Shown piece by piece: positions 28,709 to 36,048 of a stretch of DNA of 38,465 nt. Numbering within the stretch: position 1 is the stretch's first letter; every line of letters starts with the position of its first letter. The stretch covers positions 1 to 38,465 of the IMG/VR virus record IMGVR_UViG_3300009174_000001; one strand, 5' to 3'. Below the pieces are notes generated by a model. It ran no database searches. It was not told where the DNA came from and saw nothing but the letters and a program-made list of their open reading frames with translations. Position numbers and translations under genes: made by a program. Source of the DNA: a virus.

Positions 28709-29523
28709 CAGGCGACCACCACAGGCCGGTACGGGTCGATCAGCCAGTCGTAGGAATCCCGCTCCATCGCGGTCGGTTCCCGGTTCGCGCTGTGCCACGC
28801 GATCGCGAGGCGCACGGCCTGCAGCAGCGGCTCGGGGATCGCCGCGATCGACGTGTAGCCGGCGACCACGCGCAGGATCGCCGGTTGAAAGTGCCGGAGG
28901 TCGGTCGGCCAGCTCGCCGCGTCGGCCAGCCCGATCCGGCCCTGCTGGCTCACGACGTCCGCGAGATAGTCCACCGCGGTCATCGTTTGCAGGACAGCCG
29001 CGCTGTCATAGGACTGGATGGACACCACGGAGGCGAGCGGGCCGAACGGCAGGACGATCGGGCTCGAGCCAGCCGGAAAGGCATCCCCCACCACGTCGAA
29101 CGTCTCGGTCAGGAGAATCTGCGCGACGTCGGTCTCGACTTGCTGCCGCGCGGCGTTGGTCCAGCCGGCCGCCGCCGCATCCTCCGCGGTGACGTCGGCG
29201 CCGATGCGCGCGTGGAGCTTCGCGTCGGCCAAGGCGATGACCGGGATCGGCGTCGTGCGCGTCACCGTCCCGCCGGCGCCGGCGACAGTCACGTTCAGCG
29301 GCACCGTGAACGTCAACGGCGTCAGGACCGTCACCGTCACGACGCCCGCGACCGCTGGGGTCGATCCGGTATGCCCCGCGATCGTCGCCGTGTCACCCGA
29401 GACCAGGCCGTGCGGCGTGGCCGTCGTGATCACGGTCGGATTGGCGATCGAGGAGGTCGCGATCGCGATCGCCGGCGTTACGCGGACCGCGCGCCAGCGC
29501 TCCCCGGTCGGCGTGCTGGTCAC
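28708..29523 (-). CDS. Head-tail connector (gp6-like) with N-terminal Ig-like module
   Basis: 271 residues from a GTG overlapping the previous stop (GTGA). Residues 20-85 hold the Ig-like module (SIANPTVITTATPHGLVSGD, FTVPLNVTVAGAGGTVT). The remaining part has the connector pattern: ALADAKLHARIGADVTAEDA, ILLTETFDVVGDAFPAGSSP, LPFGPLASVVSIQSYDSAAV and LLQAVRLAIAWHSANREP. Related to HK97 gp6/phiE125 gp8 adaptor proteins that sit below the portal. Confidence 0.8.
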   Translation of the reverse strand: MTSTPTGERWRAVRVTPAIAIATSSIANPTVITTATPHGLVSGDTATIAGHTGSTPAVAGVVTVTVLTPLTFTVPLNVTVAGAGGTVTRTTPIPVIALADAKLHARIGADVTAEDAAAAGWTNAARQQVETDVAQILLTETFDVVGDAFPAGSSPIVLPFGPLASVVSIQSYDSAAVLQTMTAVDYLADVVSQQGRIGLADAASWPTDLRHFQPAILRVVAGYTSIAAIPEPLLQAVRLAIAWHSANREPTAMERDSYDWLIDPYRPVVVA

Positions 29524-29678
29524 GGGAGGATCTGCCGTCCCTGCAGAATCTTGATAATCACGAGCACCAAGATCACGACGAGGAGCAAATGAATCGCCCC
29601 GCCGCCGATCGGCGCGATGACGAAGCCGAGCAGCCAGAGGACGAGCAGGACGACGATGATCAGTTCCAGGAGGCCCAT
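29520..29678 (-). CDS. Lmo0937-family (DUF5670-like) two-helix membrane protein
   Basis: 52 residues, MGLLELIIVVLLVLWLLGFV then IAPIGGGAIHLLLVVILVLV and IIKILQGRQILP. Two membrane helices around a Gly-rich turn with the His before the second helix, the exact plan of Lmo0937-family peptides that are widespread in bacteria and linked to stress responses. The ATG at 29678 adjoins the upstream stop, and its stop overlaps the connector GTG. Unexpected inside the head module. A lysis or membrane-stress role is possible. Confidence 0.7.
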   Translation of the reverse strand: MGLLELIIVVLLVLWLLGFVIAPIGGGAIHLLLVVILVLVIIKILQGRQILP

Positions 29679-29924
29679 CTACCGCTTCGCTTTCTGACGG
29701 CCGCGGTACGTCGCGGTCGTGAACGACGACGGCGCGGAGTCGATGGCACCAGCTTCTAAGGCCGGGGCAGCCTCAGTTCCCAGCAGCCGATCCGACGACG
29801 TCCGCGCCGAGGCGTGGTCCCGCGCCGGCAGTTGCACGACCGTGATCGGGCCGCTGGGGCCGCACGCACAATGCGCGGCGCCGCAGACCGGGCACTCCCC
29901 CGGGTCCGTGCGCCCGAACCTCAC
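29679..29924 (-). CDS. Small cysteine-motif head-module protein
   Basis: 81 residues from a GTG overlapping the previous stop (GTGA). MRFGRTDPGECPVCGAAHCA has the CPVCGxxHxxC motif common in small proteins between phage capsid and connector genes. The rest is probably disordered and ends in a basic tail RGRQKAKR. Zinc binding is likely, but the role is unknown. Confidence 0.65.
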   Translation of the reverse strand: MRFGRTDPGECPVCGAAHCACGPSGPITVVQLPARDHASARTSSDRLLGTEAAPALEAGAIDSAPSSFTTATYRGRQKAKR

Positions 29925-30328
29925 CGGGTCCTCACGAGCATCGTTAACACCTGCACCTGGTTCACGCGGAGATAGACATCGGCGTCCCACACGGATTCGG
30001 TGCGCCCGTCGTACACCTGGCCCCGCTTGAAGAACACCGCATGTTCGACCTGGTCTGGAAACTTCACGCCGAGGATCCCGCTCCCTTCCTCGAAGTCGTT
30101 GAGGTCGAACGTCGTTTTCTCGACGAGGACGACGCCCCGCCGTTTCGCCGCGGTTCGGAGCTGCTTCCACGTCGCGCCGTCCTCGAGCACCCGCGGCACG
30201 ACGGCCGCGATCGTGACCAGCGCCTCTGAATACCCGAGCCCGAGACACATCGCGAACGCGGCAATCGTGCAATCCCCGAGATGCTTCTCGCGCTGGGCGA
30301 CGAACCGGACGATCGGCGCGTCGTCCAT
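29921..30328 (-). CDS. Papain-like (C39-like) cysteine peptidase fold protein
   Basis: 135 residues from the ATG at 30328. GDCTIAAFAMCLGLGYSEAL places a Cys at the start of a long helix, as in papain and C39 folds. VEHAVFFKRGQVYDG supplies the His on a strand, followed by an Asp. Conserved in small proteins of head modules. May process a virion protein or be a pseudoenzyme. The HK97-type protease is encoded separately, so capsid maturation is not its only possible role. Confidence 0.6.
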   Translation of the reverse strand: MDDAPIVRFVAQREKHLGDCTIAAFAMCLGLGYSEALVTIAAVVPRVLEDGATWKQLRTAAKRRGVVLVEKTTFDLNDFEEGSGILGVKFPDQVEHAVFFKRGQVYDGRTESVWDADVYLRVNQVQVLTMLVRTR

Positions 30329-30338
30329 GTGGACGCGC

Positions 30339-30581
30339 TCAGCGCCGCGGCTTCGCCGGCTTCGCGCGCGTGGCCTTCGCCCGTCCGCGGGCCACCGGTG
30401 GTCTCGCGGCCGCGGTCTCCGGCGGCGTGACGGCGGCATGTTCCACGGGCCCCTCCCGCCACGGCTCGGCCCGGCCCGCCGCGATCAACCGCGCGCCGGC
30501 GACGTCGTCGCACTCGTAGCGATCGCCGGTGGACCACGAGCCGTCGGGCCCCGACATGCTGCCGAGAATTTTGAGGATCAC
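30339..30581 (-). CDS. Small conserved head-module protein
   Basis: 80 residues from a GTG overlapping the capsid-decoration gene stop (GTGA). ILKILGSMSGPDGSWSTGDR followed by CDDVAGARLIAAGRAEP is a short beta-hairpin and helix domain seen after phage capsid genes. The remaining half is basic and Pro/Ala-rich (ARGRAKATRAKPAKPRR) and probably disordered, perhaps contacting DNA or the capsid inner face. Confidence 0.65.
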   Translation of the reverse strand: MILKILGSMSGPDGSWSTGDRYECDDVAGARLIAAGRAEPWREGPVEHAAVTPPETAAARPPVARGRAKATRAKPAKPRR

Positions 30582-31012
30582 GCCGTCCCCGCCGCCGGAC
30601 TGACGTTCAGTTCCGCGCCCTGCGTCCCGGTCAGGATGTTGGCGGCCACGCTCGCATCGCCCCCGTAGAGCTGCGCCCAGATCGATTCGCACGTCGAGGA
30701 CGCGCCGCGCGACACGACGACCTGCAGATAGCGGAAGGCCGGCTTGTGGACTTCGACGATGAGATCCTCGTTGCTGGCGGTGCCGCTGGCGATGCTCGTG
30801 CCGGTCAGATCCGCCATCCCGGTCGTCTGGTTGGCGGTGTTGCCCTGCACCTTCAGGCTGTTGGTCGCGTCGGCCGTGCCGAGCGAGGCCAGGAAGACCA
30901 CGCCCTGATAGCCGGCGGTGTCGACGATGTCGGAGGTCACGGCGGCCGTCGACGCCGCGGAGTGGTCTTTGATCTTGATGTACTTACTGCGGTTCAGTTC
31001 ATTGCGCGGCAT
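30578..31012 (-). CDS. Capsid-associated (decoration-like) protein
   Basis: 144 residues, beta-rich. MPRNELNRSKYIKIKDHSAA, VVFLASLGTADATNSLKVQG and FRYLQVVVSRGASSTCESIW, ending with AQLYGG. Proteins of this type follow the major capsid gene in many HK97-like phages and may decorate or stabilise the shell. Sits 75 bp after the capsid gene. Family identified by position and general pattern only. Confidence 0.65.
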   Translation of the reverse strand: MPRNELNRSKYIKIKDHSAASTAAVTSDIVDTAGYQGVVFLASLGTADATNSLKVQGNTANQTTGMADLTGTSIASGTASNEDLIVEVHKPAFRYLQVVVSRGASSTCESIWAQLYGGDASVAANILTGTQGAELNVSPAAGTA

Positions 31013-31087
31013 CGGTCACTCCCCTGTCGTGTGTCAAAGGGCCACGCGCGCCGGATCCCTGCGGACAGGACCGGCGCGCGGTCATGT

Positions 31088-32287
31088 TTACGCCATGATC
31101 AGATGCTTGACCGCCGCCCCGAGCGACAGCTTGCCGTCGGTGCGCCGGAAGATCCGGAACCCGACCTGGCCGTTCGCGGCGTAGAGCTCCACCAGCCGCT
31201 GCATCCCGATCGCCTGGCGATCGGCGATGTAGTAGTAGCCGAAGTCCCCGAAGAGCGCGACCTTGTTGCCGGTCGCGACCGCCGCCATGTCGCCGGAGGC
31301 GTACACCGGCCGCCCCATCAGCGTGTCCGGCTCGCCCGCCGTCAGGCCCGGCGACCAGAGGTACGTGTTGTCGCTCGAGACGCCGGTCTTGAGCTTGCGG
31401 ATCGCCTTGATGGTCCCGTCGGCCAGGAGCCACGACGCCCGCGCGCGGTAGGCCCGGCCGAGCGAGTAGTACAGGTCCATCAACTCGTCCGCCGTGACGG
31501 CATTGGTCGCCGTCGCGGTCGCGCCGACCGTGGAGCTCCCGACGACGCCCGTGGGCTGCCCAGATCCACTGCCGACCGTGAACGCGGTCTCTTCGAGCGC
31601 CCCGAGCCCGAGCGTGAACTGTCGTTGCAGCAGCGCCGGCACGTCGAACGCGCTGTCCTGCAGGAGTTCCTCGCTGACCGCGGTCAGCATGGTCTCCTTG
31701 TAGGCGTTCAGCGTGACGGCCGAGAACACCGGCTCGGTCGTGCTGTAGGCGCCGTTTTCGAGCGTCCACACCGCGGCCGCGTTGGTCGCGATGGTGGGGA
31801 TCGTCATGACCCCGCTCGTCGAGGTGAACACCGTGGCGAGCTTCCGCATGACCTGCTCGGCCGCCAGCCCTTCGATCAGGGTCTTCCGGAATTCGTCGGG
31901 GACCATGAAGCCGCCCGCCGTGTCCGTGCCGACGGTGAGGGCGCGGAATTCCTCCGGCACCCCCGTCCGCATCGCCTGCCAGAACGCGGCGCGGTATTCC
32001 GGCGACGCCGTCGCGGTCTGGACGCTCCCTGGCACGGTCTGCGCCTGACGGCCCGCCTGCGTCCCCGGCGAGGCGATCGCCGCTTCCGCCGCGGCGAGTC
32101 GCTCGTCGCGCTGGATCTGCGCCCGCGTCGCGTCGAACTCGTCCATGAGGGCCTGGTATTTCGTGGTCTCCTCGGGGGTCCACGCTTTCCGCTCGTGCTT
32201 CGTGTCTGCGATCTCCGCGTCGATCGTCGTCATCAACGCCCGCGCGTCGTGCAGCAGCTTCGCCGCCTTCTCTCGTAGTTCTTTCAT
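31088..32287 (-). CDS. Major capsid protein, HK97 type
   Basis: 399 residues from the ATG at 32287, with GGAGA seven bases ahead. Residues 1-85 are a helical delta domain (KELREKAAKLLHDARALMTT) that acts as the internal scaffold and is removed by the protease. Then GGFMVPDEFRKTLIEGLAAE, the E-loop region and the A-domain (ASWLLADGTIKAIRKLKTG, GRPVYASGDMA, FGDFGYYYIADRQ) follow, ending LGAAVKHLIMA. This is a standard HK97-fold capsid subunit. A GTG one codon upstream is an alternative. Confidence 0.92.
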   Translation of the reverse strand: MKELREKAAKLLHDARALMTTIDAEIADTKHERKAWTPEETTKYQALMDEFDATRAQIQRDERLAAAEAAIASPGTQAGRQAQTVPGSVQTATASPEYRAAFWQAMRTGVPEEFRALTVGTDTAGGFMVPDEFRKTLIEGLAAEQVMRKLATVFTSTSGVMTIPTIATNAAAVWTLENGAYSTTEPVFSAVTLNAYKETMLTAVSEELLQDSAFDVPALLQRQFTLGLGALEETAFTVGSGSGQPTGVVGSSTVGATATATNAVTADELMDLYYSLGRAYRARASWLLADGTIKAIRKLKTGVSSDNTYLWSPGLTAGEPDTLMGRPVYASGDMAAVATGNKVALFGDFGYYYIADRQAIGMQRLVELYAANGQVGFRIFRRTDGKLSLGAAVKHLIMA

Positions 32288-32337
32288 CACTCTGTCTCCT
32301 GCGTCGTCGGGCGTGTCCCGAGACGGATCACCGACTC

Positions 32338-32985
32338 CTAGTGCAACTCCCGAAGACTCAGTTCCCGCGTGCGCAACGCCCGCCGCCGCGCCTCCGCCTC
32401 GTCCAGGGACGGCGGCACGACCGCCGCGGCCCGTAAGCCCCGCGCGGTGTCGATCGCGCGCGCGCTCACCGTCGTCGACGTGTAGGCCGGGTACGTGACT
32501 GGCGACACGTCGAAGAGCTCCACCTTCCGGATGTGCCGGATCGGTAGATCGGCGGACCCCTTCAGCGGCTCTTCCCAGGACTGCTCGAGCACGCGAAAGG
32601 CGAAACTGCTTTGCGTGACGTCGCCGCGCGTGACGCTGACGCGCAGGTCGCGCGCGTAGCTTGTGTCCGGCGGCGTGACGACGTAGTGCAGCCCCTTCGC
32701 GTCCACTGTGAGCGTGAGGGTGCCGGCGGTGTTGCGGCCGAGAATCAGACTCGGGTCGTGATTGAAGAGCGCCCGCACGTCGTCGCGCGGCAGCGCCTCG
32801 GTAAAGGCCGTCGGCTCGATCACTTCGCGGAAGTCGTACCAGCCGGCAATGATGGCCTCGTCGCCGAACACGGCCGCGTAGCCTTCGATCTGCTCGGGGG
32901 TCTCGCCCGCGGCAGCGCGCAGGGTCACGATCCCGGCGAAGGTGCGCCGTTCGATCTCGCGGGGCGGAGTCGGATCAGGAGTCAT
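32338..32985 (-). CDS. HK97-family prohead protease
   Basis: 215 residues. EQIEGYAAVFGDEAIIAGWY, FREVIEPTAFTEAL and ALFNHDPSLILGR (catalytic His) with a TQSSFAF Ser motif are the hallmarks of the U35/S78 capsid maturation protease. Ends in a basic helical tail (RRRALRTRELSLRELH). Lies directly between portal and capsid, the standard order. It would cut the capsid delta domain and itself. Confidence 0.92.
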   Translation of the reverse strand: MTPDPTPPREIERRTFAGIVTLRAAAGETPEQIEGYAAVFGDEAIIAGWYDFREVIEPTAFTEALPRDDVRALFNHDPSLILGRNTAGTLTLTVDAKGLHYVVTPPDTSYARDLRVSVTRGDVTQSSFAFRVLEQSWEEPLKGSADLPIRHIRKVELFDVSPVTYPAYTSTTVSARAIDTARGLRAAAVVPPSLDEAEARRRALRTRELSLRELH

Positions 32986-32995
32986 CGGGCGCCTC

Positions 32996-34300
32996 TCAAT
33001 TGATGGTCTCGGTCGGCAAGTCCTCGGGCGCGGGCTTCGGCGCCCCCACCGGCAGGAGGCCCGCTTGGGCGGCGTGCGCCGCGTCCTGCATGTTCAACGG
33101 CGTGAGGTAGGTCGCCCCTTGGCCGTTGGGCAGCGGGTTCATGTCCTCGAGCGCGCGGATGTCGTCGGCCGAGAGCCAGCCCCAGTTCCGCCCGATGGCA
33201 TACGCCGCGTAGCGACTCGCCAGATCGCCCCGCTGCAGCCCTTGTACGGTGAACTTCACCTGATGGGTGGCGAACGACTTGACGCTGAGGAGATCCCGCG
33301 CGATCGCCTGCTCCCAACAGACCAGCCAGGGCATCAGGGTGTGCACGACAAACGCGATCCCCTGGTGTTCGATGTTGGAAAAGGTCGCCCGCTCGAGGTC
33401 GCCGATCATGTGCGGCGGCACCCGAAACGCCCGCGCGATCTCGGTGGTTTGAAACTTCCGCGCTTCAATGAACTGCGCGTCGTCGGCATTCATCCCGACT
33501 TGGGCCCAGGTCAGCCCCTCTTCGAGCACGGCGACGCGGTGCGCCTGCGACAACCCTTGGTGCGCGGCTTCCCAGCGCTTCTTCAGGTCGTCGGCCGCCG
33601 CCTGCGACAGCTTGTTGGGCGTCTGGAGGACGCCGCGCGGCTGCGCGGAGTTACTGAACAGGCGCGCGCCGTACTCTTCGGCGGCGATCGTCAGGCCGAT
33701 GCTGTTCCGGAGGAGCGCCAGCGGCGAATAGCCGACCAGGCCGTCGCCCAGGCCGCGCAGATGCAGAATCGGTGAGGGCTGCCGCGTCGGATCGGCCCAC
33801 GTGAATTTGACCTTCTCGCCGTTCGGGAGTTCGTAGAGCCAGACCTTCTGGAGCTGCTCGTTCCGAATGACCTGGGTCTTGGACGGATTGAGCGGCCACA
33901 GCCCCACGACGCGCCCGAACCCGTCGCGCTCAATTTCCGCGTACGCGTTCCCCTGTAGAGCGAGATGGCTCTGCAGGATGTGCTTGCCTTCGTACGCCGT
34001 CATTTCGGGATTGAACAAATCGTGCAGGATCGACCAGAGCGGATGGCCGCGATCGTCTTGGTGGACGCCGTTGGTCACCCGCTGAATCTTGAGCGGCAAC
34101 TGCGCCACGCTGTCGGCCAGGACGCGCACGCACGCCCCGACGGCGACCGTGCTCAGGGCCGATCGCTCGTTGACGATCGCGCCGGTCGTGCTTTCGTTGC
34201 CGACGAACGCATCGCGGAGCCAGTACTGCGGCTCGCTGAGGCCGGACGTGCCGGAGTAGACGACGTCGCGCAGGCTCGCGAGCCAGCCCGGGAGCTTCAT
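32996..34300 (-). CDS. Portal protein, HK97 type
   Basis: 434 residues from the ATG at 34300. STVAVGACVRVLADSVAQLP, ILHDLFNPEMTAYEGKHILQ and LALQGNAYAEIERDGFGRVV, then ILHLRGLGDGLVGYSPLALL and FRVPPHMIGDLERATFSNIE, are classic HK97 portal segments. Forms the 12-fold DNA entry ring. The gene overlaps the mini membrane protein gene by four bases (ATGA). Confidence 0.92.
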   Translation of the reverse strand: MKLPGWLASLRDVVYSGTSGLSEPQYWLRDAFVGNESTTGAIVNERSALSTVAVGACVRVLADSVAQLPLKIQRVTNGVHQDDRGHPLWSILHDLFNPEMTAYEGKHILQSHLALQGNAYAEIERDGFGRVVGLWPLNPSKTQVIRNEQLQKVWLYELPNGEKVKFTWADPTRQPSPILHLRGLGDGLVGYSPLALLRNSIGLTIAAEEYGARLFSNSAQPRGVLQTPNKLSQAAADDLKKRWEAAHQGLSQAHRVAVLEEGLTWAQVGMNADDAQFIEARKFQTTEIARAFRVPPHMIGDLERATFSNIEHQGIAFVVHTLMPWLVCWEQAIARDLLSVKSFATHQVKFTVQGLQRGDLASRYAAYAIGRNWGWLSADDIRALEDMNPLPNGQGATYLTPLNMQDAAHAAQAGLLPVGAPKPAPEDLPTETIN

Positions 34301-34407
34301 CGCGTGATCCGACTCACGAGCCACGACGCCAGCGCCCAGCCGGCGCCCGTGAAGAACCCGACGCAGGTCCACACCCCGATCCCGTAGAGCGTGACGGTCT
34401 CCGGCAT
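34297..34407 (-). CDS. 36-residue membrane protein upstream of portal
   Basis: MPETVTLYGIGVWTCVGFFT continues GAGWALASWLVSRITR. One membrane helix with a basic end. The ATG directly follows the upstream stop (TAA then ATG) and its stop overlaps the portal ATG, so it is firmly embedded in the operon. Similar tiny membrane proteins sit between terminase and portal in many phages, with no known role. Confidence 0.6.
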   Translation of the reverse strand: MPETVTLYGIGVWTCVGFFTGAGWALASWLVSRITR

Positions 34408-35733
34408 TTAGGGCTCCACCAGCGACAGGCGCGGCGGCGGGATCGTCACCGGCGCCTCGTCGCGTTTCGTGATCCGTTGCCCGTTGGCGAGCATCACCAT
34501 TTCCACGGTCGCCCGGTCGTACCAGGCGGAGGTGATCGGCTGCTGACTGACGTGCCCACAGTCGACGGTGGGATCGAGCCAGATCGGGCAGCCGACCCGG
34601 GCGGCCTGCTGGCAGAAGTAGACGTCCTCGGTAATCGTCGCCATGCCGGCGGCGTTGACGGTGTAGTGGAACCACGGGCGCGCGAACCGGCGGAAGAGTT
34701 CGACCGGCACGATCGTGCAGCCCATGCCGACGAGCGACTCCGCGCGCAGGGCGTCGGTGTGCGGCGCCGGCTTGTCGTAGGTGTAATCGAATTGCTGATC
34801 GACGGCGTTCCAGACCGGCGTGCGCAGCGCGACGGGCCAGTGCGGCCACGCCTTCAGGTGATACAGGCCCGACACGAGGCCGTGCCCGTGGTGCGCGAGC
34901 ATCCGGTCGAGCACGTCCGTGGGCCAGATCATGTCCGCGTCGAGGTACAGGACGTGACTGCACCCGGTCGACAGCGCGACGTACGCCGCTTCGTCGCGTA
35001 AGTCCGCAACCGAGAGGTAGCGGCTGAACCAGGCGAACGACACGTCCGTGAACTGGTATTTCGTCGCCGCGTCCGTGACCCGCTGACCCCAGCCGATCCG
35101 ACAGAGGGACTCGGCGGTGTGCCGGGGAATCGTCCGCTCGTTGCAGCAGACGGCGACCAGGCATTTCCGCTGCCGCGGCGGCACGAGCCAGGTGTCCGCC
35201 GGCTGCGGCTTGGTGCAGGTCCACGACCTCGCGCTCGCGTTGGCGATCACCAGGCCCGTGCGCACGCCCCAGATCACGACGGCTTTCTGCACCGACGGCC
35301 AATCGAAATCGTGGCCGGCCAGCACGCCGCCGGGCTTCAGCTTCGGCCACCAGGCGTCGAGCTCGGCGCGCACGTGCGCTGTTTCGTGGTTGTCGTCGAG
35401 GTACACGAAGTCGAGCGACGCGTCCGCGTACGTCGCGGCCTGCGTGAGGGAGTCGCCGACGATCAGCTGCACCCGATCCAGGACGGGCGCCAGATACCGG
35501 CGTGCGGCCGTGACGAGTGAGCCGTCGCCGTCGCGCAAGGCTTCCTGATCGGCGAAGGTGAACCGGTCGGCCGGCGCGACGCTCCGGAGCCATTCCGCCT
35601 CGGGTACGCCGGTGAACGTGTCGATCGTGTCGAGCTGGATGCGCTTGCCAGAGCGGACGATCTCGACGGCCAGGCAGGCGGTCGACTTGCCGAGGAAGGC
35701 CCCGACTTCGACGACGTGCGCGCCGTCCCGCAA
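34408..35733 (-). CDS. SAM methyltransferase-glycosyltransferase fusion
   Basis: At least 441 residues. Part one (about 1-165): VVEVGAFLGKSTACLAVEIV (SAM-binding motif I), LDFVYLDDNHETAHVRAELD and GGVLAGHDFD, a Methyltransf_24-type fold. Part two (about 190-441): CLVAVCCNERTIP, HVLYLDADMIWP (DxD motif of GT-A enzymes) and FTITEDVYFCQQA-like end with TEDVYFC. The TTG at 35733 is the first normal start, but the frame upstream to about 35809 encodes conserved methyltransferase sequence (SIPGWCDFADLYAAQVARLR), so the true start is unclear. Probably modifies host or virion glycans or proteins. Confidence 0.7.
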   Translation of the reverse strand: MRDGAHVVEVGAFLGKSTACLAVEIVRSGKRIQLDTIDTFTGVPEAEWLRSVAPADRFTFADQEALRDGDGSLVTAARRYLAPVLDRVQLIVGDSLTQAATYADASLDFVYLDDNHETAHVRAELDAWWPKLKPGGVLAGHDFDWPSVQKAVVIWGVRTGLVIANASARSWTCTKPQPADTWLVPPRQRKCLVAVCCNERTIPRHTAESLCRIGWGQRVTDAATKYQFTDVSFAWFSRYLSVADLRDEAAYVALSTGCSHVLYLDADMIWPTDVLDRMLAHHGHGLVSGLYHLKAWPHWPVALRTPVWNAVDQQFDYTYDKPAPHTDALRAESLVGMGCTIVPVELFRRFARPWFHYTVNAAGMATITEDVYFCQQAARVGCPIWLDPTVDCGHVSQQPITSAWYDRATVEMVMLANGQRITKRDEAPVTIPPPRLSLVEP

Positions 35734-35828
35734 CCGCGCGACCTGCGCCGCATACAGATCGGCGAAGTCGCACCAGCCCGGGATCGACGAAGCAAAATGG
35801 TCCGTAGTCTCTGACGCTACCGGCCTTC

Positions 35829-35858
35829 GGCGCGCGCGCCTATTTCGGGTATCCGAAA
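35829..35858. repeat. Hairpin cluster between the RHH-like gene and the methyltransferase frame
   Basis: TTTCGG-GTAT-CCGAAA (35843-35858) is a perfect 6-bp stem with a 4-base loop directly after the stop of the RHH-like gene, and GGCGCGCGCGCC (35829-35840) is a 12-base palindrome next to it. These structures lie where the start of the methyltransferase gene should be. Confidence 0.5.
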
Positions 35859-35859
35859 C

Positions 35860-36048
35860 TCAGCGCGGCGGTTTCGGGAGATGGTCCCGCAGGAGGTCGC
35901 GAATCATGGCCGGCACCGACGCGACCCGCGCCGCGCCGGCGGCGTGATAGGCGCGATCGTAGAGCGTGTCGGACATCGACACGTGGACGTGCGCGGAGAG
36001 CTTCTGCCCCTTCGGCAACGTCGGGCGCCCGCGGGGTTTCTGGGCCAT
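35860..36048 (-). CDS. Small ribbon-helix-helix-like protein
   Basis: 62 residues. A basic start (MAQKPRGRPTLPKGQKLSAH), a strand VHVSMSDTLYDRAYHAAGA, then ARVASVPAMIRDLLRDHLPK. The strand-helix-helix order fits RHH DNA-binding proteins such as Arc and CopG. Overlaps the large terminase stop by one base (TGATG). Might regulate late transcription or bind terminase. Function is inferred only from fold. Confidence 0.65.
   Translation of the reverse strand: MAQKPRGRPTLPKGQKLSAHVHVSMSDTLYDRAYHAAGAARVASVPAMIRDLLRDHLPKPPR

Noticed and set aside
30746-32278. 510-codon plus-strand open frame opposite the capsid gene
   Set aside because: Shadow of the major capsid protein gene, with composition typical of the antisense frame in GC-rich DNA.
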